DNA from: Methanoplanus endosymbiosus
GTDB taxonomy: Archaea > Halobacteriota > Methanomicrobia > Methanomicrobiales > Methanomicrobiaceae
Assembly: GCF_024662215.1 (NCBI RefSeq)
Contig: NZ_CP096115.1
Coordinates: 372,001 to 436,000 of the forward strand
Direction of reading: 5' to 3'
DNA length: 64,000 nt
Shown here: piece after piece, positions 48,160-56,274 of the stretch
Layout of the letters: every line of letters starts with the position of its first letter
Numbering within the stretch: the stretch's first letter is position 1
Program-made: the position numbers and the translations under genes
The notes under the pieces: model-generated
Told to the model about the DNA's origin: nothing
Database searches by the model: none
Seen by the model: the letters and a program-made list of their open reading frames with translations, nothing else

Positions 48160-49182
48160 ATGATGCTGACACCGAATGAAAATGTTCTTCAATACCGGGA
48201 TATTGTATGCAGGATTTTTTGTCCGGAATCTGTATCTATTGTTCTTAATTTTCCGGAAATCACCTCTGACGGCTTAAACAATCCATATACTGAAGATTTT
48301 ATCTCTGATAAGATGTCAGCTAATGCGGTCTGTCTTGCAGATTTTCTGATTCTGAAAAGAGATGATGATAAATATTTCCTGACTAAATTTGGTGCTGTTC
48401 TTAGATCTAAGTATTTTTCCCTGTTGTCTGAACTTAACGGCAGGGAAAAAGCTGTGTGCAGTGATATATCTTCAGGAGATATTGATCTTCTCTCCGGTTA
48501 TTTACTGTCTGTCTATGACGGAGAAGATTCTGATCGGTTACAGATGGGGCTGATTTCGGCGGATATGATTCCCGGATCTAGAAGAGAAGAATTGTTATAT
48601 GACATATATAATCTTGTCATCCTGATTGTAGAAAATCCGGAATATTTTATGATCCATAGTTATGACACTCTCCCTGATTTTTCCATTGAGAAGATGGGTA
48701 TGCTGCGCAGCGCCAGTCTGATATGTGATCCAACAGTAAATTATAAACAGAATCTTAATTATTATCATAAACTGTTAAAGGAGGCAGATCATATCCACGG
48801 AATTTCAACCTGGGGTACGGCTGACATCAGCGGCACTATGATTGACTGCCTGAATTCCGGTGCTGAAATAGAGCTGGTTATATCCGAAGAACTTGCATTA
48901 ATGCTCATAAACCCTCCTTATTTCAACAATATTGATGAGTACCGGTATTTTGAGAAACTGAAATTTTTTGTGACCGATGAGATAATTCCTGTTGGCCTTA
49001 CGGTTACTGATAAAAAACTGTCCCTTGGATTTTTTTTAAATGACAGGGAAACATATGACTCAATCTATGATTTTATCTGTCAGTCTGATTCCTGCCTTAA
49101 ATGGAGTGAGGAATTATTTTCATATTATAAAGAGAGATCAGTTAAATATGAGGAATTTATAAGTCTGAACGGGCATCTTTGA
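48160..49182 (+). CDS. winged-helix regulator with FilR1-type domain
   Basis: 340 residues. The N-terminal third suggests a winged helix (FLILKRDDDKYFLTKFGAVLRSKYFSLLSEL). The C-terminal half (HIHGISTWGTADISGTMIDCL, IELVISEELALMLI, IIPVGLTVTDKKLSLGFFLN) matches the methanogen FilR1/DUF1724 regulators, which control methanogenesis or surface genes. It starts at one of two adjacent ATG codons. It stands 75 bases behind the ech operon and is a candidate controller of it (inference). Confidence 0.7.
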   Translation: MMLTPNENVLQYRDIVCRIFCPESVSIVLNFPEITSDGLNNPYTEDFISDKMSANAVCLADFLILKRDDDKYFLTKFGAVLRSKYFSLLSELNGREKAVCSDISSGDIDLLSGYLLSVYDGEDSDRLQMGLISADMIPGSRREELLYDIYNLVILIVENPEYFMIHSYDTLPDFSIEKMGMLRSASLICDPTVNYKQNLNYYHKLLKEADHIHGISTWGTADISGTMIDCLNSGAEIELVISEELALMLINPPYFNNIDEYRYFEKLKFFVTDEIIPVGLTVTDKKLSLGFFLNDRETYDSIYDFICQSDSCLKWSEELFSYYKERSVKYEEFISLNGHL

Positions 49183-49268
49183 GCGGCTGGATCTCCGGAG
49201 GACCCAAAGAGCAACCGGATATTTTTTCACCAAAGATTTCTTCGTTTATCCCTCCTATATTGTGAAAT

Positions 49269-50255
49269 ATGGAGGTCACAATTCTTGGCACGGAATCGCT
49301 TGGGGTTCGTGGGCTTTGCTGCCGGATAAAGACCGGAGATCGAAACATTCTGATTGATCCGGGTGTTGCGCTGGGTTATCTAAGGCACGGCCGTCTCCCG
49401 CATCCCTGTCAGGTGGCAGTCGGCGATGCAGTCAGGAAGCAGATTCTTGATGCCTGCTCTGAAGCTACTGATATTGTAATCAGTCATTATCATGGTGATC
49501 ACCTGCCTCTTGCTGATGCAAACCCGTACCAGATCCCTTTGCAGGATGTCAAATTCCGTGTGGGTGCTAAGTTCTGGTGTAAAGGGCCTGAAGGTTGTTC
49601 AAATGTTTCACTAAGGAGGCGGCTGGATCTCATTGCTTATCTTGGAAAGGATGATCTGCCGGCGGCTGAAGGCAGTGGTGATGCGGTTGTGCAGTGTTCA
49701 CTGCCGGTTCCGCATGGAAAACCGGGCAGCCATCCCGGAACAGTGATGATGAGTAAGATTAGGGATGTTTCTGATGGGGAGAAATCATTTCTTCATGCTT
49801 CTGATATTCAGTTGTTAAACAGGGAATCTGTTGATGTTATCCGGAATTCTGAACCAAATGCTGTTTTTGCATCCGGGCCTCCATTATATCTCGGTCGGAT
49901 TTCTGCTGATGACAGAGATCTGGCATGGGGGAATGCCATTTCAATAGCTGAAATTCCGTCAGTTGAAATTTTCATTCTTGATCATCATCTGCTGCGTTCA
50001 CATGAGGGTTTTGAGTGGCTAAAGGCACTGTCCGCAGAAACCGATGGAAAAATTATTTCAGCTGCGGATTTTATGGGACAAAAACCTCTCCCTCTTGAAG
50101 CTAATCGTGATGAGCTGTACAGCCGGTTTAAAGTGCCGGACAGATGGCATGCCGATTATGCAGACGGCAGGGTTGGTTTTATGGATTTTGTTCGTCAGTG
50201 TAAACCGGAGAATGATCTGGGGAGCCTAAAGGAGAACAGGGGTATTGATATCTGA
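49269..50255 (+). CDS. UPF0282 family metallo-beta-lactamase-fold protein
   Basis: 328 residues. The beginning MEVTILGTESLGVRGLCCRI and NILIDPGVALGYLRHGRLPHP, with the metal motif HYHGDH (about 77-82), then SFLHASDIQLLN and IFILDHHLLR, correspond to the archaeal UPF0282 family, metallo-beta-lactamase-fold hydrolases of unknown substrate. The start has no ribosome-binding site and may be leaderless. Confidence 0.87.
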   Translation: MEVTILGTESLGVRGLCCRIKTGDRNILIDPGVALGYLRHGRLPHPCQVAVGDAVRKQILDACSEATDIVISHYHGDHLPLADANPYQIPLQDVKFRVGAKFWCKGPEGCSNVSLRRRLDLIAYLGKDDLPAAEGSGDAVVQCSLPVPHGKPGSHPGTVMMSKIRDVSDGEKSFLHASDIQLLNRESVDVIRNSEPNAVFASGPPLYLGRISADDRDLAWGNAISIAEIPSVEIFILDHHLLRSHEGFEWLKALSAETDGKIISAADFMGQKPLPLEANRDELYSRFKVPDRWHADYADGRVGFMDFVRQCKPENDLGSLKENRGIDI

Positions 50256-50332
50256 TTTATCCGGATGATTTTAAGGATTGGCATTCACTTTTCCGACATA
50301 ATTTATAATATCAGTGAGAATTATTTTTAAGG

Positions 50333-50797
50333 TTGAAGATGATGAATAAAATTATTTTTTTTACTGTTCTGGCAGCGATTGGATTAATTTTGTCTGCCGG
50401 ATGTATTTATGACCGCGACATTCCGGGTCCATCAGAGAATAGTAAGGATTCTGAAGATCCATACGGCCTTGAACAAACAAATGAAACCGTTGAGGATGAA
50501 GAGGAAGATTCCGGCTATGAAGAGAGCTACAACACTATGGGCAGTGGCGGTATTCTTGATAAGGCTGAAGGATATTACAATGAAGAGTATGCCAGTGATG
50601 CATATGTCAATCAGGCTACTGTGGTCAGTCCCGCCGGCACTGATAATTCAGATGAGGATGAGTATGATTACGCCATTGATAATTATGGTGAGACCGGTAG
50701 CAATCCTGTAGATGCCATTAAAAATCCTGAAAATTATTCTGTTCAGGATAGCGGCACAGTAATTCTGAATACAGATTCAGGAGAGATAGATAACTGA
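50333..50797 (+). CDS. small secreted lipoprotein
   Basis: 154 residues: a hydrophobic signal (KIIFFTVLAAIGLIL) followed by the lipobox LSAGC (about 20-24), so Cys24 would carry the lipid. The mature part is acidic, rich in Glu, Asp, Ser, Tyr and Asn, low-complexity, with no domain I recognise. TTG at 50333 or ATG at 50339 starts it. Probably on the outer face of the membrane. Confidence 0.7.
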   Translation: MKMMNKIIFFTVLAAIGLILSAGCIYDRDIPGPSENSKDSEDPYGLEQTNETVEDEEEDSGYEESYNTMGSGGILDKAEGYYNEEYASDAYVNQATVVSPAGTDNSDEDEYDYAIDNYGETGSNPVDAIKNPENYSVQDSGTVILNTDSGEIDN

Positions 50798-50816
50798 CCG
50801 GAATAAAAATACTGTG

Positions 50817-50839
50817 GTGGATCTGAAAGAGAGATCCAC
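50817..50839. terminator. hairpin between convergent genes
   Basis: GTGGATCT (50817-50824) and AGATCCAC (50832-50839), a perfect 8-base stem with a 7-base loop, between the lipoprotein gene and the methyltransferase/ATP-grasp gene that end toward each other. T-rich sequence follows on the plus strand. Confidence 0.55.
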
Positions 50840-50854
50840 ATCATTACTTTTACT

Positions 50855-52828
50855 TTACAGGCTAAGTTCTTCCGGAAATAAATTTGTAACCGGATTCATT
50901 TCCGGTGTTTCTTTGGATTCTATCTCTTCATTGTCCGGAAATATCCGTTTTTCAGTACTTATCATTATGCTTTCCAGCATATCCTGATAGTCCATTCCTG
51001 CAAATCCTGCCATCTTTGCCAGATGTCCGTCCCAGCACCAGCCAGGATTGGGATTGGCTTCAAGAAGCCTTGGAGTACCGTTTTTATCGAGTCGCCAGTC
51101 AAAACGGGCATAATCGCGGCAGCCAAGCCTTGCATACAGCCTGATACAGCTGGCTGTAAGGAATCTCAATACATCTTCAGGAAGATCAGCCTTAATTGAT
51201 TTTAGATTCCAGTATGGACTTTCAGGATCCCATTTTGCCTCATAACCGCAGACTTTTGGCAGGTCCTCAGGAAGTGCAGAATAATCCTCTTCTATTACGG
51301 GGAGAACGATGTATTCATCCGGAAGATTGCCTATTATGCCTACGCTGATATCTTTTCCGTTTAAGAATTCCTCAACAAGAATTGGTTTTTCCGCTCCGGA
51401 AATTCTTCTGACATTGAGTATTGCATCCTGAAGTTCATTCACATCACTGCATATGCTCTCTTTTGTTATTCCAACACCTGAATCTCCAAAATTTGGTTTG
51501 ACTATTATCGGAAATTGTATTGGGAATTCAATAAATGAACTGTCTTCGGGGTTTATCATGAATGCTTTTGGAACAGGTATATCAAGCTCCTTTGCAATAC
51601 CACGCACAAGGGATTTGTCATAGCAGTATGCAAGACACTGAGGGTTTCCGCCGGAGTATTCTATATCCAGCATTTCAAGTAATGCAGGGATATGCAGCTC
51701 TTTTTTTGGGTCATTTGAAAAACCTTCATCACATAAATTTAATGCAAATTCAAACCTGTTTTTGTTTTTGATGAGGTAACTCATGAGATTTTTATGGCTG
51801 TTTACATAGGTGAATTTATAATTCTTAAGACCGGAAAGTGCATCTTTCAGCTGGGAAATAGTCTTAAAATCATCGTCATCGAATTTGCAGAGAGGTTTTA
51901 CCTTATCTTCCAGTTCCGGGTCACCCATAATCACAATTACTGATCTTTTTTTATTGGCCTGTTTCTTCTTAGGTGACCACTCTTTCTCTACAGATGAAGT
52001 TATGATGAGGCGGCGTGCCATCATACCGAGATCCTGCATTCTCTGTGATTCTGTTATAATGGGTTCATGTATCCGGATATTTTTAAAACCGCATTCTTTA
52101 AGCATGGAAGAGATCATTTCAGGGTTGTAAAGCCGTTCCGCATAGAACTGGTCAGCTATTACCCCCTTGCTGACATGAGTGATAACCTCACGGGTTACAA
52201 GCCTTTCATTATCGGAAGATAGTGACCTTTCCCTGCATACAAAATAATTTCTGTCTATCCATTCCCAGCTTCTCGGTGTGAAATTTTCTTTCAGATAATC
52301 TCCGTCTGATACATCCAGAAGTAATTTACCGCCGGGTTTTAGTGTTCTGAATACTTCAAGCAGGACTTTTTTGTCGTCATCGCATGACTCAAAATATCCA
52401 AAGCTGTTTCCCGGAATAATAATACAGTCAAATGTGTCAGTGGAATAGGAAAGCTTTCTTGCATCGCCTTCCCTGAAGTTAATGCTGTAGCCATCTTTTG
52501 CAGACTGTTTTTTTGCCCTGTTTATCAGATAATGAGATCTGTCAAGACCATAGAGATTTTTAAAACCCCTTGCTGCAAGCTCAACTGAATGCCGGCCCTG
52601 TCCACAGCATAGATCAAGAATTATATCATCTTTTGAGATATCCATCAGAGAGATAAAGCTCTCAGTCTCTTTTGATGTAATTTCATTGTCATCAACAACA
52701 TCACCGTCTGTTCTGAGATAATTGGCATTGAATATCTCTCTCCACCATTCTGCCCGGACATAACTTTCAAGGCTTTCAACCGGACCAAGAAATGTAGTGA
52801 TTCTGGATTTACCTTTCGATTTATTCAT
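50855..52828 (-). CDS. methyltransferase / D-Ala-D-Ala-ligase-like ATP-grasp fusion
   Basis: 657 residues in two parts. Residues 1-290: class I SAM methyltransferase, with motif I LDLCCGQGRHS (71-81), GLDRSHYL, and FDCIIIPGNSFGYF. Residues 300-640: ATP-grasp ligase resembling D-Ala-D-Ala ligase (FPIIVKPNFGDSGVGI, VEEFLNGKDISVGIIG, RLLEANPNPGWCWDGHLAKMA). Methanogens of this group have no peptidoglycan, so the ligase likely joins amino acids or similar groups into another compound that is also methylated. The substrate is unknown. It follows the two prenyl-synthase-like genes after 270 bases. Confidence 0.85.
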   Translation of the reverse strand: MNKSKGKSRITTFLGPVESLESYVRAEWWREIFNANYLRTDGDVVDDNEITSKETESFISLMDISKDDIILDLCCGQGRHSVELAARGFKNLYGLDRSHYLINRAKKQSAKDGYSINFREGDARKLSYSTDTFDCIIIPGNSFGYFESCDDDKKVLLEVFRTLKPGGKLLLDVSDGDYLKENFTPRSWEWIDRNYFVCRERSLSSDNERLVTREVITHVSKGVIADQFYAERLYNPEMISSMLKECGFKNIRIHEPIITESQRMQDLGMMARRLIITSSVEKEWSPKKKQANKKRSVIVIMGDPELEDKVKPLCKFDDDDFKTISQLKDALSGLKNYKFTYVNSHKNLMSYLIKNKNRFEFALNLCDEGFSNDPKKELHIPALLEMLDIEYSGGNPQCLAYCYDKSLVRGIAKELDIPVPKAFMINPEDSSFIEFPIQFPIIVKPNFGDSGVGITKESICSDVNELQDAILNVRRISGAEKPILVEEFLNGKDISVGIIGNLPDEYIVLPVIEEDYSALPEDLPKVCGYEAKWDPESPYWNLKSIKADLPEDVLRFLTASCIRLYARLGCRDYARFDWRLDKNGTPRLLEANPNPGWCWDGHLAKMAGFAGMDYQDMLESIMISTEKRIFPDNEEIESKETPEMNPVTNLFPEELSL

Positions 52829-53098
52829 TTAATTTATCTTCTCGAAATCTGATGTTGATTTCTCAGGATAAATATTTTGCCGGACCGGATGTAAATATTA
52901 AATGTTAATAGGTATTTTGAGTCTAAAATAAGCTGGAATTCATAATTTACAGACGGGTGCGCAACAAATTATAAAACAATCCACAAATGAAGTTTATTTC
53001 CGGAATATCCTGTGACTTATTTACCTTTTTGCGGGGTGAAACGCACACCCATCTTTCAGTTCCGGAATAATACTATATAATTTTGCACAGGTGTGTAT

Positions 53099-54571
53099 TT
53101 ATCTGACATCAGAATCATTCAGGCTTTTTTTCATATCAAGCGAAATCTTAGTGCATCTGCCTGCAATTTCGGTTTCAAAATCCGTAACCAGATTATAATT
53201 CCGGCCAGTGAGGCAGAGCTGCCGGTTTGTTTCATTATCAGGGATGTTCATCTCCGAAAACAGTTTACAGAGATCTTCTGTACGGTTTTTTTCAGAAAGG
53301 ACTTTTAATGACTGAAATATAGAGGCCATATAAAGATTGCAGGCATCTTTTAACTCCGGATAATCAATAAATGATGTACGTGATATTGCCAGCATCAAAA
53401 TTTCAATGGGATGGTGATTCAGAGGATTTGCTCCGAATTTATAATAATTAAAAGCTGTAATATTTCCATTTTTGGTGTCTTCCGGAAAATCACGGAGATC
53501 GTCAGGGAGCTGAAATATATATCCTGATCTAAGAGTATGTACCAGAAATTTTTCGGTTATCCGGTATTCTGCAAGAATTGCAGGTATTATTCTTGTATAG
53601 GCTCCTTTCAGTGCAGAGTTGATATACAGATCTTCATCTCTGAGGATATTGCCGTATCCCCATTCTGCACCTTTTAATGAAGCATCTGCAATGGCCGAAT
53701 ATGCCTTTGCAAGCATTTTCCATCTATTTTCCGGCAGTTCATCACGCATTTTAATCAGTGCATTTTCGGTATATGCCATAAGATAATTTTCAGATAACTC
53801 TATATCATCATCTCTGGTGCTCAACAATATATTTGAAATATTTCTGTAGTATTTCTCTTTCTCTTCTGAAGAGTAGTCAGGATCATCAATGATTTCGTCA
53901 AAGAGATAGGTTATACCATAGCAGGAGCCAAGAACAATTTTTTGGCGTAAATTGCTGCTTTTGCTGTCATAACCAAATTTTACAACTCCAAACATAGAAC
54001 CGATATATTTTGCAGACAGCCCTTTTTTAATGTAAGATTCCGGACAGTTTCTGATAAATTCTGTAATTTCATCTTTGATAAGTGCGGTATCATCAACGGA
54101 GATTCCTGCCATTTCACAGCAGATTTCAGCAAGTTTTTCCGGGTCTAAAAGTTCATTATTTCCGCTTATCTTTCCGGAATTTCCGAACCTGAAATATTTA
54201 TCTTTCAGATCTTTTTTAAAGGCTTTAATCTCTTTATTCTGCCTGATTATTCCTTTATCCCTGACTGAGGCATACCTGTAATAATTTATAGCTTCACTGT
54301 ACATTTCAGAATATTTTATCAGACTGTCTGTATCTGTTTTGAAGATTTTATCTGTGGATTTTAGGGCATTGTGTATAAAATACCGCTTTTTAAGCCATCT
54401 TCTCTCAGACTGGATAATTTTAGTGATAATTTCCGGATTATATGCAGTCCTGCCATAATTCAGCAGATCATCAAAATCATGGAGGAGATATCTGTGGGAT
54501 ACATCATACAGGCTTTCATCTTCGTTATATCCGTTAAGGTTATCCAGTACTGCCTGAATCATTACTGCCAC
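53099..54571 (-). CDS. prenyl-synthase-like protein, paralogue B
   Basis: 490 residues. The C-terminal part has isoprenoid-synthase motifs: DEIIDD (225-230, first aspartate-rich region) and DDLRD (357-361, second), plus GAYTRIIPAI. The N-terminal 200 residues are a helical extension. The usual IPP-binding GKxxR is not intact (AKYIGS at 187-192). It is clearly related to the next gene upstream by matching segments such as AYNPEI/EYDPEI. GTG 54571 or ATG 54562 starts it. Isoprenoid chemistry is inferred from the fold motifs; a terpene-synthase or non-elongating role is possible. Confidence 0.65.
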   Translation of the reverse strand: MAVMIQAVLDNLNGYNEDESLYDVSHRYLLHDFDDLLNYGRTAYNPEIITKIIQSERRWLKKRYFIHNALKSTDKIFKTDTDSLIKYSEMYSEAINYYRYASVRDKGIIRQNKEIKAFKKDLKDKYFRFGNSGKISGNNELLDPEKLAEICCEMAGISVDDTALIKDEITEFIRNCPESYIKKGLSAKYIGSMFGVVKFGYDSKSSNLRQKIVLGSCYGITYLFDEIIDDPDYSSEEKEKYYRNISNILLSTRDDDIELSENYLMAYTENALIKMRDELPENRWKMLAKAYSAIADASLKGAEWGYGNILRDEDLYINSALKGAYTRIIPAILAEYRITEKFLVHTLRSGYIFQLPDDLRDFPEDTKNGNITAFNYYKFGANPLNHHPIEILMLAISRTSFIDYPELKDACNLYMASIFQSLKVLSEKNRTEDLCKLFSEMNIPDNETNRQLCLTGRNYNLVTDFETEIAGRCTKISLDMKKSLNDSDVR

Positions 54572-54617
54572 ATCTTTTTATCTGAACTTTTCCGGGTTTT
54601 GTTAAATCCGGACACTC

Positions 54618-56162
54618 TTAATGGCCGAAAACGGGATTTTTACTCCACCCGCCCCGTATATTAACGGCAATTTCCGAATGTATTTTTGCAGTTTCAGCTT
54701 CAATGTCGATAATGACATCACTGCATCCGGCAATCATTAGAAGTTCTTCTTTGATTTTTCCATCCGGAAAATTCATCTCATTAAAAAGTATATTAAGGTC
54801 TTCTTCACCTGATTTGAGCTTTAATAGCCGGATTGAATGCGTTATCCGCATAATCCAGAGGTCTTCTGCATCAGGAATATCTTTCAGATTTTCAGCAGAC
54901 ATTCTGCTTACTGCTGCAAGGAAAATTTCCACCGGATGGATCTCCTGTTCTGTTTTGCCATAGCGGAAATAATTGAAAGGCGTTATACTGCCTTCTGTTA
55001 TGTCATCAGTTATATCCCGGAGGTCATCTGTAAGCTGATATATCAGTCCGCCTCTCATGCAGTGTGACAAAAATATCTCATCAATTTCATGACCACCAAG
55101 AATTGCCGGAATAATTCTTGTATATGCTGCTTTTATAGCGGCAATTGAGTATATCTCACTATCTGTAAGCGGTGTACTGTAATTCCACTGAGAACCTGCC
55201 TCAGTTGCTTCTGCAATAGCAAGATATGACTGTGCAACCATACTGCCTCTTTTATCATCAAGAATATCACACATTCCGGCAAATGCAGATTCTGAAAAAG
55301 CCATCAGCGGATCTGAGGAATAAATAATTTCATTGGATTTTCCGGCGTTTAAAATATTCAGGACATTTTGGTAGTAATCCTCTTTCTCAGATTTTCTGTA
55401 TTCTGCATCGTCCAGTATGTCATCAAAGAGATATGTTGCCGCAAAAAAACCCGCCAGCCTCAAAATATTATTGTAATCCGGATTTTCAGCTGATTTTGAA
55501 AAGAATATTACCCCAATAATGGATCTCATGAATTTTCCGAATATTCCATTTTCAAGGTATTTTTTCGGGCAGATATCAATATATTCATGAATGTACGAAT
55601 ATAACCAAAGGAAAGACTCTTCATCATTTTTTCTGATGATCTTCTTTGAAATTCTGATAAATTCTTCAGGCGAGTCCAGAAAATTCTGCCTGTTATCTTT
55701 TTTTCCCGGAAGTAGTATTTCTATCCACTCTTTAAACTCTTCAGGATTTATATTCGGATTTGAAGCTATGCCCTGATCCCTCATCACTGCGAATCTGAAT
55801 AATCTATCTTCTGCCTTTAAAATTTCTTTTTCCCTCAATCTCTCCTCATTGTTGAGGCTGAATTTCCGGTCAGAAAAAATAACAATCTCTCTTAAGTATT
55901 TAAGTTTCTGAAGCCTTTTGCGTTCTTTTGTAAGCCTGCCTAAGATTATCTCAGGATCATATTCATTCTCCATGAATGCAGTAAGATTTTGATAATCTTC
56001 TTCTGCATATTGATATGAAATTTTAAATATGTCATTCTCCGGTTTTTCCCCTAAAAGAGTGTCCATAAGCTCTTTCATCATAAATAATCCTGTTATCCCA
56101 TTAAGGGTATTGTTACTGATGTTATTAACAATCTTGTTTTTTAAGAGAAATTCCACTTCCAA
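54618..56162 (-). CDS. prenyl-synthase-like protein, paralogue A
   Basis: 514 residues. FARM-like DDILDD (247-252), SARM-like DDLRD (379-383), a GKFMRS element (209-214) that resembles the IPP-binding GKxxRP, and AAYTRIIPAI. The N-terminal 200 residues are helical and not seen in normal 300-350-residue archaeal prenyltransferases. The longest start is TTG 56162, about 40 bases below a TATA-like AATTATAATATTTTT (about 56196-56210, minus strand). An alternative ATG at 56081 (AGGAT before it, aligning with the paralogue start) is equally likely. It probably heads an operon with paralogue B. Confidence 0.67.
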   Translation of the reverse strand: MEVEFLLKNKIVNNISNNTLNGITGLFMMKELMDTLLGEKPENDIFKISYQYAEEDYQNLTAFMENEYDPEIILGRLTKERKRLQKLKYLREIVIFSDRKFSLNNEERLREKEILKAEDRLFRFAVMRDQGIASNPNINPEEFKEWIEILLPGKKDNRQNFLDSPEEFIRISKKIIRKNDEESFLWLYSYIHEYIDICPKKYLENGIFGKFMRSIIGVIFFSKSAENPDYNNILRLAGFFAATYLFDDILDDAEYRKSEKEDYYQNVLNILNAGKSNEIIYSSDPLMAFSESAFAGMCDILDDKRGSMVAQSYLAIAEATEAGSQWNYSTPLTDSEIYSIAAIKAAYTRIIPAILGGHEIDEIFLSHCMRGGLIYQLTDDLRDITDDITEGSITPFNYFRYGKTEQEIHPVEIFLAAVSRMSAENLKDIPDAEDLWIMRITHSIRLLKLKSGEEDLNILFNEMNFPDGKIKEELLMIAGCSDVIIDIEAETAKIHSEIAVNIRGGWSKNPVFGH

Positions 56163-56274
56163 TTATCAGATCGATGATACTGTGCTGGTTTAAAAAATAT
56201 TATAATTGATCTCTCCTGCTTTTTTGCAGGGAGTTTGTTGTCTGTTTATGATTTATTAATACGGAATTTCCGGG

